Positions 1 through 6,169 of a DNA stretch of 7,911 nt are shown here, one piece after another (within the stretch, counting starts at the first letter, position 1; each line of letters starts with the position of its first letter). Source of the DNA: Lachnoclostridium sp. UBA7215. GTDB lineage: Bacteria; Bacillota; Clostridia; Lachnospirales; Lachnospiraceae. The notes below the pieces were generated by a model, which searched no databases, was not told the DNA's origin, and saw only the letters and a program-made list of their open reading frames with translations. Made by a program: the position numbers and the translations under genes. The stretch spans positions 1 to 7,911 of the forward strand of contig DKUB01000009.1 in the NCBI GenBank assembly GCA_002490465.1, read 5' to 3'.

Positions 1-504
1 CTCTACAATCATATCGCCAATATCAGCAGTACGCAGTGGAGACAAGCATCTGGACAGATGTTCATTCCATTTTGCCAGAAAGCCCTCCCAGCTTGCGTAA
101 CCTTTTTCTTCTATGTCCTCGTTCCACGATCTTAATTCTTCTTCCAGTTCCGCACGCAACTCGTCTGCTTTCACGGAATCGCCGTTTTCTTCTGCTTCCT
201 CGATCTGTTCCTGATAGTCACCTTTTAGATTTTCCATTTCTTCCTCATAGTAATATTCGTGACCGGAAGAAAATTCTTTCTGCAGCCCCTCCAATACGCC
301 ATCACCCAGAGGGCACTTATCTGTATCCCATCCCAAAGTGACATTTTTCTGACCGGGCACAAAGATGAACTTGGAACCCTCATATTCCAGAAGCCATGTT
401 TCCCGTTCTGCTCCATTTGTGCCGGTTTTGATTGTTTTTACAAATTGAAAGCCTATCCCCAACGATTCAATGCGGGAACGAACATTGTTTAATAATTCCG
501 ACAT
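1..504 (-). CDS. Partial CDS (N-terminal 168 codons), possible formylglycine-generating-enzyme-like protein
   Basis: The frame is open from an ATG at 504 to the left edge with no stop, so the 3' end is missing. An AAAGGAG site lies about 8 nt before the ATG and fixes the start. The product begins MSELLNNVRSRIESLG and carries a segment at about residues 45-60 reading GSKFIFVPGQKNVTLGWD. This resembles the opening strand of FGE-sulfatase/SUMF1-type proteins (FVxVPGGxFxMG). A long acidic, Glu-rich helical insert follows (about residues 84-128, probably coiled coil), then SPLRTADIGDMIVE. The FGE assignment rests on that one motif; the catalytic C-terminal part lies outside the window. It sits 58 nt after the 332-aa gene. 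The frame also stays open upstream of the ATG, back through the tail remnant at 520-564. A wholly different, immunity-type function remains possible. Confidence 0.6.
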   Translation of the reverse strand, partial: MSELLNNVRSRIESLGIGFQFVKTIKTGTNGAERETWLLEYEGSKFIFVPGQKNVTLGWDTDKCPLGDGVLEGLQKEFSSGHEYYYEEEMENLKGDYQEQIEEAEENGDSVKADELRAELEEELRSWNEDIEEKGYASWEGFLAKWNEHLSRCLSPLRTADIGDMIVE

Positions 505-519
505 AACATATCTCCTTTT

Positions 520-564
520 TGAAAATATAAGTATGTTAAGATATTTGTGTGCTTTTAGTAAATT
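520..564 (-). repeat. Tail remnant A: out-of-frame C-terminal-like peptide after the 332-aa gene
   Basis: Directly after the TAA of the 332-aa gene, the +1 frame reads NLLKAHKYLNILIFS. This resembles the peptide after the 307-aa gene (ELLKTYNQFDILKF) and the real end of the 277-aa protein (LKAYRQLNMFKFS). By eye, roughly two thirds of the bases match the copy at 3845-3889. The frame has no stop before the ATG at 504 and is in register with it. Confidence 0.55.
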
Positions 565-1561
565 ACTTTTCCCATGGGAAACCATATTTTGGCCGGGGGA
601 GGTCCAGGTGACTGTAATCCATCGGAACAGTCTGCATCAACTCCCTGGGACAGTCTATGGTGTCAATGGTTACCTCCATTCCTCGCCGTACTGCCATCTT
701 TGCCAGAAAGATAGCATAATTGGCCAGAAGAACTGGAGCATCACCATACTTGTCCGGTTCCCCTGTGCCCCGCAGAAAGCTCACGTAATTGTATAGGGCT
801 GTGTTGACCCCTTCCGTGTCTCCGTCCAAAACCGCCATAAGGCCCTGGGCATAAGAGAGCCAGGTTTTGGGGCGTTTTTTCGCCTTTTCCTCCAAAGTCA
901 ACAGCTGCTTCGCATGGCGGCGGGCTTCTTTGTCATCCCCATATGCAAGAAAGATGGTGGCCTTGCCTATAGGATTTGCGTACCTCTGTTTTTCAATGTT
1001 ATGTTCCGGCAGCATCAGGATGTCTCCCAGGGTATGCACAAAACTATCCTCTGCATCGGCAATCACTGCCATCATGAATTTTTCAATCGCTTTCAAAGAC
1101 ACAGCATACATGGTAATCAGGTATTGATCCTCCTGCGGCCAGTGGCACAGCTTTTCCTCACAGTAGGCCGCAAGATAGAAGTATTCCTTACAGCGTACAG
1201 TGTCTTTCCATTTGGCAAATGTATATTCACCACAGAAAGAATAGAGAGAAATCAGAACTTGAAATGTCTTGAATCCTATCAACAACTCATTATCAGGAAT
1301 TTTATATCGCGTCTCCATTGTCAATATGCCATTCTTCCGAACCGGAAAGGGATATGGGAATTGCTTGCCGCTGGCGATCAGCGCCGCCAAATCCCAACTG
1401 GCTTCCGGAGACTCTAACTTCTTTCGCCATTTCTCAATCTGCTGCAAATGATTGCGAAATGGATTTGAGTATTTTTTGCTTTCTTCCCTGTCCATCAGGT
1501 ATTGTTCCTGGGCATGGGTAATATATGGCAAGTTTTCATCAAAACTATTATCATTATTCAT
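563..1561 (-). CDS. Putative immunity-array protein, 332 aa, paralogue of the 307-aa protein
   Basis: The ATG at 1561 is preceded by AAGGGG with about 8 nt spacing. The protein is soluble and mostly helical, with no signal peptide or membrane segment. It shares a series of blocks with the 307-aa protein at 4811-3888: PEASW-L--L-ASG (residues 52-65), IPDN--L-G (88-96), CKEY-YLAAYC---C-WP (124-142), IADA (167-170) and a C-terminal block ITIDT-DCP through LDLPRPKYGFPWEK (about 298-332). Between these the two differ widely, but the C-terminus is nearly identical. The middle (about 196-260) has paired helices that could form TPR-like repeats. All-helical immunity families such as Imm49 have this general look, but I cannot confirm membership. 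The neighbours suggest a toxin-immunity role. The stop falls exactly where a +1 frame continues into the tail remnant at 520-564. Confidence 0.85.
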   Translation of the reverse strand: MNNDNSFDENLPYITHAQEQYLMDREESKKYSNPFRNHLQQIEKWRKKLESPEASWDLAALIASGKQFPYPFPVRKNGILTMETRYKIPDNELLIGFKTFQVLISLYSFCGEYTFAKWKDTVRCKEYFYLAAYCEEKLCHWPQEDQYLITMYAVSLKAIEKFMMAVIADAEDSFVHTLGDILMLPEHNIEKQRYANPIGKATIFLAYGDDKEARRHAKQLLTLEEKAKKRPKTWLSYAQGLMAVLDGDTEGVNTALYNYVSFLRGTGEPDKYGDAPVLLANYAIFLAKMAVRRGMEVTIDTIDCPRELMQTVPMDYSHLDLPRPKYGFPWEK

Positions 1562-1693
1562 ATCTGTATCCCCTTATACCTTTCTTTTTAACTGCTGTTT
1601 GGTTTTTATTTTTTCAAGTGTGGCGACAACCAGCCAACGTTTTTATGCTGTTTCTGTTAGTGGCTGAGAGCAATCAAATAATTCAGTATCTTC

Positions 1694-1735
1694 TTATGAA
1701 AATTTGAACATATTAAGCTGCCTATATGCTTTAAG
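1694..1735 (-). repeat. Tail copy C: in-frame version of the repeated C-terminal peptide
   Basis: The last 13 codons of the 277-aa gene encode LKAYRQLNMFKFS followed by TAA. Related peptides appear out of frame at 520-564 and 3845-3889, so this is the only one of the three copies clearly translated as a normal C-terminus. Confidence 0.5.
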
Positions 1736-2527
1736 CCGATTGAGCAACTCAGTATTGGGAAAATCTCCACATTGTTCTAAAAACAATATATCGCTTTTAA
1801 TCCGATTCACTTCTATGTGCATTAAAATTATATCCTGGGGATGTTCTGGTGTTTTTTTACGCAAGTTGCCATACAGATGGCTATCCTCTGGATAGTTACT
1901 ACACAAATCATCGAGTGCATCAAGTGCCTCAAAATATTCTTGCCGAGGTATTTTCTTCTGTTTATAAAGGGAGGCTTTTTCGCGGGATTTTTGTACTGCA
2001 TCCGCAACATCTTTATGCCGCATAGCTAAAAAGTCATGGAGCGACATAAAATCTATTTCTGTGGTATGCAAAAAGTCCAACTCATACATTTCACACAGGT
2101 CAACACCAATTTGATAAATATCTCCAAATTCAAACGGATTTTTTTGACGGCATATCACAGCTAAAGATTCTACAAATTGGCATAGATAATCGGGGAATAT
2201 TATTTCAATAGCGCATTGTTTCCACTCGCTTATTCGTCCATCATCCATTTTATCCACATATTGGTCACACCAGTCAATCAGTTGCTCTACAATATCCAGT
2301 TCTGGAACCTCCCCTGCAAAAAGTGCCTGCTCCAGAATATCCAGCAATTTTGAAAAACTCTTTGCCCCTTTTTTATCATACTTGACAAAGTAAGTAGTAT
2401 AGAGCCGCTCTAAAGACATCAGGCCTAAAGCTAACTGTTTGTCCGCAGGCAACAACTCCATCTTTGCATTCAAAGGAGCTAACAGAACCTCGTCTTTATA
2501 TTTGGATGCTTCTATGTTGATATCCAC
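1694..2527 (-). CDS. Helical hypothetical protein, 277 aa, possible immunity protein
   Basis: The start is a GTG at 2527, supported by a strong AAAGGAGGT site at 2536-2544. No ATG occurs near it; the first in-frame Met is residue 23. The protein is soluble and almost entirely helical by composition, and rich in charged residues. Residues 30-70 (KQLALGLMSLERLYTTYF, then a Lys-rich turn and LLDILEQAL) recall the start of DUF416/YjaG proteins, which have a similar CERMYPNY-type segment. This is a weak visual resemblance only. The C-terminus, LKAYRQLNMFKFS, matches the out-of-frame peptides that follow the 332- and 307-aa genes. It lies 173 nt after the tandem-SUKH gene and 132 nt before the 332-aa gene. 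An immunity role is inferred from position. Confidence 0.8.
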   Translation of the reverse strand: MDINIEASKYKDEVLLAPLNAKMELLPADKQLALGLMSLERLYTTYFVKYDKKGAKSFSKLLDILEQALFAGEVPELDIVEQLIDWCDQYVDKMDDGRISEWKQCAIEIIFPDYLCQFVESLAVICRQKNPFEFGDIYQIGVDLCEMYELDFLHTTEIDFMSLHDFLAMRHKDVADAVQKSREKASLYKQKKIPRQEYFEALDALDDLCSNYPEDSHLYGNLRKKTPEHPQDIILMHIEVNRIKSDILFLEQCGDFPNTELLNRLKAYRQLNMFKFS

Positions 2528-2535
2528 CTAAGATT

Positions 2536-2544
2536 ACCTCCTTT
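2536..2544 (-). promoter_or_regulatory. Shine-Dalgarno site fixing a GTG start
   Basis: AAAGGAGGT on the minus strand, 8 nt before the GTG at 2527. It is one of the strongest ribosome-binding sites in the window and supports the non-ATG start of the 277-aa gene. Confidence 0.75.
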
Positions 2545-2627
2545 ATAAATTCTCTCAAAAATCCCAGAAAACCACCGTCCGATGTACGTTTTAGCAAACT
2601 ATCCCCAAACACGTCCACAAGACCACC

Positions 2628-2658
2628 TGTAGCACCTCAGCCGCAGCTACAATGAGGT
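2628..2658. repeat. Two interleaved inverted repeats (pseudoknot topology) in a 173-nt gap
   Basis: On the plus strand TGTAGC (2628-2633) pairs with GCTACA (2646-2651), and ACCTCA (2634-2639) pairs with TGAGGT (2653-2658). The order is A-B-A'-B', so the transcript could form either hairpin alone or an H-type pseudoknot with two 6-bp stems. No U-run follows, so this is not a standard intrinsic terminator. It lies about 100 nt upstream of the GTG of the 277-aa gene, in the only intergenic gap over 150 nt. The rest of the gap (2528-2700) shows no gene with a start or ribosome-binding site. Confidence 0.35.
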
Positions 2659-2700
2659 CAGTGTTATAAAGGCATTGTGCCAATAGTCTGATTACCCAAA

Positions 2701-3804
2701 TCAGAAATTGAATCCGCTTAGGTAATCATCCAGCCAATCTACAAAAGTTGTTCCGCTAAGTGGTCTATAACTCCCCTCTCCTTTTGCAGCGTTATAGGAT
2801 AGACACCAGATCTCTCCCGATTTTATGCCGGAGATAACCAATAGAAACGCCTGCTCTATGGGAAGATTACGCTTTTTTTCCGTAGAAAGAATGATATATC
2901 CACAACGGATTTTATCCCACACTTTGTCAGCATCAACAGATATGTTATATTGATTGCTTATTTGGGGATATCGGCATTGATTCGTAATAAAAACCCAAGT
3001 ATCCTCTAAAGGAAACGGCTGGCTAACCTGCACCAGTTTATTGCGTTCTAAAGGAAACATGAATTTACCAAATGTACAGTCCGTTGAACTGAACCCATCT
3101 CCAATCCCCGTAAGGAAATTGACATATTCCTTTGGAAACTTTATACGATATCTGCGCTCTATTTCAAAAATTTGTTTGACAGGAATGACCGGATTCAATA
3201 CCACTTTTTTTCTTTTGAGTTTTTTTCGTATCTGTTCCAATCGAATATCCGGACTATTTATTGTTCTATCCCATGGATCGTCATACCGTTCCCGCTGGAA
3301 GCCTCGCTCCACACAGTCTAAAATCCAGTCTAAAAAATCAACACATATTCCACGGCATATCTTCCAATCCGTAAACCCCCATACTTCACCACGGCGGGGG
3401 CCGCTTACTATCAGATTCCAGGTGTATCCATCACCATCATCCGGAGCGGTAAAGGCAAAATGACCACATTGCGCAGAAGCAATTTCCTTCTCATAACCAG
3501 CATCACTGTTATTCACCCCACATTCCCAATCGCACGCTTCTGTATAAGGGAACATGATAGCTGCTTTTCCAAAGTCACATTGTTCTATAGGATAAAGATA
3601 TTGCGACAGTTGTTCTAATCCAGAACTGTCTGGCAAAATCCCACCATTTCCTACTGTGGTGATAAATAAAACATATTCCTTCGGTAGTGCGATATTATAT
3701 TGTTTTTCAATCTGTCTCACCGTTTCCACTGAAACCGGTGGATTTAACCCAATATGATGTTTTTTCAACGATTTGATGACTCTTTCAAGTTTGTCCTGTT
3801 CCAT
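2701..3804 (-). CDS. Tandem SUKH (SMI1/KNR4) domain immunity protein, about 367 aa
   Basis: The protein contains two copies of one domain. Numbering is from the GTG at 3813. Copy 1 (about residues 11-172) has ALPKEYVLFITTVGNGG and later LIVSGPRRGEVWGFTDW with FLDWILDCVERGF. Copy 2 (about 191-370) has KFPKEYVNFLTGIGDGF and later LLVISGIKSGEIWCLSY with FVDWLDDYLSGF. The pattern of LPKEY-x-x-F, G-x-G and a G-E-x-W strand followed by a final F-x-DW helix is typical of SUKH proteins. Known members neutralise diverse toxin domains, often nucleases, in the cytoplasm. The start is uncertain: ATG at 3804 or GTG at 3813, both with weak ribosome-binding sites; I chose the ATG. The two copies have diverged well beyond a recent duplication, so they may bind different partners, or one may be structural. 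Confidence 0.9.
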   Translation of the reverse strand: MEQDKLERVIKSLKKHHIGLNPPVSVETVRQIEKQYNIALPKEYVLFITTVGNGGILPDSSGLEQLSQYLYPIEQCDFGKAAIMFPYTEACDWECGVNNSDAGYEKEIASAQCGHFAFTAPDDGDGYTWNLIVSGPRRGEVWGFTDWKICRGICVDFLDWILDCVERGFQRERYDDPWDRTINSPDIRLEQIRKKLKRKKVVLNPVIPVKQIFEIERRYRIKFPKEYVNFLTGIGDGFSSTDCTFGKFMFPLERNKLVQVSQPFPLEDTWVFITNQCRYPQISNQYNISVDADKVWDKIRCGYIILSTEKKRNLPIEQAFLLVISGIKSGEIWCLSYNAAKGEGSYRPLSGTTFVDWLDDYLSGFNF

Positions 3805-3844
3805 CTTTTCCACATCTCTAATTTTGTTTTATCAATTTTCGTTT

Positions 3845-3889
3845 ATGAAATTTGAGTATGTCAAATTGATTGTATGTTTTAAGTAATTC
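3845..3889 (-). repeat. Tail remnant B: out-of-frame C-terminal-like peptide after the 307-aa gene
   Basis: Starting one base into the TGA of the 307-aa gene, the +1 frame reads ELLKTYNQFDILKFH and continues to a TAG at 3820-3818. Skipping the single T of the stop joins PWEK directly to ELLKTYNQFDILKF. It matches the peptide in the same position after the 332-aa gene and the C-terminus of the 277-aa protein. The rest of the gap up to the SUKH gene shows no further feature. Confidence 0.55.
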
Positions 3890-4811
3890 ACTTTTCCCAT
3901 GGGAATCCATATTTGGGCCGGGGAAGATCTAAGTAGCTGTAATCCATCGGAGCAGGCTGAATCAATGCCTGGGGGCAGTCCATCGTGTCGATTGTAATAT
4001 CAAGGCCATGTTGAACAGCGATTTTAGCCAGTCCGATTGCATGAAAAACTAAAAGGCGTGGCGGGCCGGAAGTACGCCTCCAGCTACTGACAATGGAGCA
4101 GATATCCTCATTTGCATCATCAGCATTACTGGCTGCAATCGCGCAAATACAGTGCGCATAGTTTTGCCACAGCTTAGTGTGCGGTTCTTCTTCCTTCATC
4201 TTTTCAGCATAATAGATTGCCTGGTCCTTATCGCCTGTGGCCAAACAGATTGCCGCGCTGCCACGATATGTTAAGAACCTGTTTCGCTGATATTCTGGAG
4301 CAGAGAGAAGCTCCCCTAATTCTTTGGTGAATTGCATATCGGCATCTGCGATCAGCGCCATATAGAACGATGTCAACTGCGAAAGGGAAACAAAATCAGT
4401 CGCTCCGCCTCTTTCTTTATGATCCGGCCAACGGCAGATACATTTTTGGCAGTAGGCAGCCAGATACAGATATTCCTTACATTGAATAGTGTTGCCCTCC
4501 ATGCACTGAGCCAGCCCTGCCAAAGAGGAATAGGATGAGATCAGGCAACGTAAAGCGCCGTATCCGGTCAGGAAAGAATTGTCTGGTATTTTCTCCTCGG
4601 TTTTTCCGTTAAATTCATAAGTGAACTTCCTCCCGCTGGCTAAAAGTTCCGGCAGTGTCCAGCTTGCTTCAGGTAATTGCAGCTTTTTCAATGCAGCCTC
4701 TTCATCCTCATGCAAGGATGCAATAAGATTGGTTTTTTCATATGCCAGAAGATATTCTTTTTGTTTTTTGGTCTGATACGCCATCTTCTTCCTTGATGTT
4801 CCATTATCCAT
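3888..4811 (-). CDS. Putative immunity-array protein, 307 aa, paralogue of the 332-aa protein
   Basis: I chose the ATG at 4811, which has GGAG 9 nt upstream. An internal ATG at 4784 with AAGGAAG before it is an alternative. The soluble, helical product matches the 332-aa protein in ordered blocks: PEASW (residues 47-51), ASGRKF (58-63), IPDN (75-78), CKEYLYLAAYC (111-121), ALIADAD (152-158) and ITIDTMDCP onward to the end (272-307). The last 14 residues are the same in both proteins, LDLPRPKYGFPWEK. The middle is more divergent and about 20 residues shorter. Residues 183-225 (SAAICLATGDKDQAIYYAEKM region) look like a helical repeat. The function is unknown. Two diverged copies among SUKH and DUF4274-like genes suggest immunity proteins against variants of one toxin class. 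Confidence 0.85.
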   Translation of the reverse strand: MDNGTSRKKMAYQTKKQKEYLLAYEKTNLIASLHEDEEAALKKLQLPEASWTLPELLASGRKFTYEFNGKTEEKIPDNSFLTGYGALRCLISSYSSLAGLAQCMEGNTIQCKEYLYLAAYCQKCICRWPDHKERGGATDFVSLSQLTSFYMALIADADMQFTKELGELLSAPEYQRNRFLTYRGSAAICLATGDKDQAIYYAEKMKEEEPHTKLWQNYAHCICAIAASNADDANEDICSIVSSWRRTSGPPRLLVFHAIGLAKIAVQHGLDITIDTMDCPQALIQPAPMDYSYLDLPRPKYGFPWEK

Positions 4812-4873
4812 TCCTGCTGTCTCCTATATTTTTTTATCCCTTCCCCCTGGTGCCTGGAGGCATCATTTAAAGC

Positions 4874-5314
4874 TTAAGAGTTCTTTTCCTCAATTTTTTG
4901 TAGGAAAATATGTTCAGACAACCCCAGTTTTTTCTTTAGTTTATTTAGCTCCACCTTGCACAATGGCGGAGTAAACCCTATACTGCTTCTTTCAAACTCG
5001 CCATTGACAATCCTGTCATAAAGGTTGACAATAAATTTTTTCCACAATTCTAAAGAGCTTTTTTCAACAGCTTGCTTGTCTTTTAGATAGCTTACTCCAT
5101 CAGCAAGATAGAAAATTTCAAGTGCCGTGCTTAAATGGCAGTTAGGATTATTGATGATTGCCTCTGGCACAGCAAATCCATCATCCCAATTATAACTGTA
5201 ACCCAAACTATAAAGTACACGCTCATCTGTTATCTCAGCCACCTTATTTATGAGAATCTCTTGACCTTCAATGTCCAGAAGTTCCTCAACCTGCCTTTCG
5301 ATATCTGGTTTCAT
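4874..5314 (-). CDS. DUF4274-like protein, 146 aa
   Basis: Residues 39-73 read YSYNWDDGFAVP, then AIINNPNC and LSTALEIFYLADG. The YNWDDGF motif followed by N-P-x-C and TALxIFYLAD is the pattern I associate with DUF4274, a family of small proteins often found in immunity-type gene arrays. The N-terminus is a short acidic helix and the C-terminus (about 117-146) is Lys-rich. No membrane segment is present. The start at 5314 lies 3 nt after the stop of the 121-aa gene. Its likely ribosome-binding site (AAAGGAG) lies inside the end of that gene, so translation is probably coupled. The biochemical role of DUF4274 is not known to me; immunity is inferred from context. Confidence 0.8.
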   Translation of the reverse strand: MKPDIERQVEELLDIEGQEILINKVAEITDERVLYSLGYSYNWDDGFAVPEAIINNPNCHLSTALEIFYLADGVSYLKDKQAVEKSSLELWKKFIVNLYDRIVNGEFERSSIGFTPPLCKVELNKLKKKLGLSEHIFLQKIEEKNS

Positions 5315-5317
5315 GGT

Positions 5318-5683
5318 TTAAGTTTGCTCCTTTATCTTTTGCTGTTCACAAAGCATCTTATTGGAATGAACGTATTGCATAATGAACGGCGTATGTTTTG
5401 AAGTCCCCTCCACAATCATTTTGTCCATCAGTTTTTCTGTTTCCGGGCAAGGAATCTCCGCTAACATCATCACTGTACGCAGTTTTTGCGGGAATTCCCC
5501 TGCCCGATTTAATATGTAACCGATATATTCATAAACAGAGGCCCGGTCGGTTTCTTCCAAAGATTTAATCCAGTCCGCAGTTATATACGTCCAGTTTGCC
5601 ACGTAACAGTGAGGACAGCGATCAGGGGTATCCAATTTTTCATCATATATTTGTATCAATTCCTGCCGCCTATTTATGTCCAT
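5318..5683 (-). CDS. Small hypothetical protein with a CPHC motif, 121 aa
   Basis: I do not recognise this protein. It is soluble and helical with a CPHC motif at residues 23-26 and single Cys residues at 79 and 112. The CxxC pair could bind a metal or form a disulfide, but no second CxxC is present to complete a classic zinc site. The ATG at 5683 has AAAGGCGG upstream, a moderate ribosome-binding site. It lies 24 nt after the SUKH-like 144-aa gene and 3 nt before the DUF4274-like gene, so these three are very likely co-transcribed. The residue pattern and absence of a strong shadow gene support real coding. Confidence 0.7.
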   Translation of the reverse strand: MDINRRQELIQIYDEKLDTPDRCPHCYVANWTYITADWIKSLEETDRASVYEYIGYILNRAGEFPQKLRTVMMLAEIPCPETEKLMDKMIVEGTSKHTPFIMQYVHSNKMLCEQQKIKEQT

Positions 5684-5707
5684 AACAATACTGCCGCCTT
5701 TCTTATT

Positions 5708-6142
5708 TCAAAAGCCATAGCCCATTTCCTCGGCATAGACACTCCACATATTTCGCTCGTCAGCCAGTGCTGTTGGGTCTATTTTCTGTATATAATCGCG
5801 AAACGCTTTCTCACGTTGTTCACAACTTTTTATATCACATTCTTGATATATGTTTAAATATTTATTGCTGATACGAAGAAACTGCTCAAAGCTATTCGAA
5901 CAATACTGATATATTTCATACGTTGGCAAAATTGCCCTATATACTTTACCGTCTAAATCGACAACGAGACAAATACTGCCGTTGTATTTTGGAATTTCCT
6001 CCGCAACAACAAGAACCTCTCGCCCATTGCAATTTTCAATATGCCATTCCTTTGGTGAAAGAAAAGTAAGAGGGTCAATCCCTTCCTGCGGCAGTTGTAA
6101 TTTTATTAGTTGGTCTTTAATTTTATCCCACTTTTCATTCAT
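5708..6142 (-). CDS. SUKH-like immunity protein, 144 aa
   Basis: The ATG at 6142 has AAGGAG 8 nt upstream. Residues 43-70 form a beta region (VLVVAEEIPKYNGSICLVVD followed by LDGKVYRAI). Next come CSNSFEQFLRISNKYLN (about 81-97), a linker, then a helix ending AFRDYIQKIDPTAL and MWSVYAEEMGYGF (about 113-144). The strand, then S-F-E-Q-F-L helix, then a terminal D-P-x-A-L and W-x-x-x-x-E-E-M-x-x-G segment match the layout of SUKH-superfamily proteins of the SUKH-4 kind. It is about the usual length for that family. The exact subfamily is uncertain. It follows the GC-rich membrane-protein gene by 27 nt and precedes the CPHC gene by 24 nt, which indicates an operon. Confidence 0.8.
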   Translation of the reverse strand: MNEKWDKIKDQLIKLQLPQEGIDPLTFLSPKEWHIENCNGREVLVVAEEIPKYNGSICLVVDLDGKVYRAILPTYEIYQYCSNSFEQFLRISNKYLNIYQECDIKSCEQREKAFRDYIQKIDPTALADERNMWSVYAEEMGYGF

Positions 6143-6169
6143 TTCGGCATCTCCTTTATATAACCCCGA

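Noticed and set aside
914..1417. A 167-codon plus-strand frame opposite the 332-aa gene
   Set aside because: It is antisense to a gene whose coding status is confirmed by its paralogue. The product is of mixed composition and unrecognisable.
2591..2695. A stop-free stretch in the SUKH to 277-aa gap encoding a hydrophobic peptide (LYNTDLIVAAAEVLQVVLW region)
   Set aside because: It has no start codon with a ribosome-binding site and no family I recognise. It could be a gene relic, but it also contains the inverted repeats, so I did not call a gene.
3041..3463. A 140-codon plus-strand frame opposite the tandem-SUKH gene
   Set aside because: The minus-strand frame has two recognisable SUKH domains; the plus-strand product resembles nothing and has no supported start.
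3818..3866. TTGACA on the minus strand within tail remnant B, as a possible -35 promoter element
   Set aside because: No acceptable -10 box lies 16-18 nt downstream, and the hexamer is part of the coding-like tail.
4834..4866. A TGCC-TCCA-GGCA hairpin after the DUF4274-like gene as a terminator
   Set aside because: The stem is only 4 bp and no run of T follows it on the transcribed strand.
4862..4885. A possible fourth tail remnant (KELLSFK in an alternate frame) at the end of the DUF4274-like gene
   Set aside because: Only a few residues match and the central part of the tail is missing; this is within chance.
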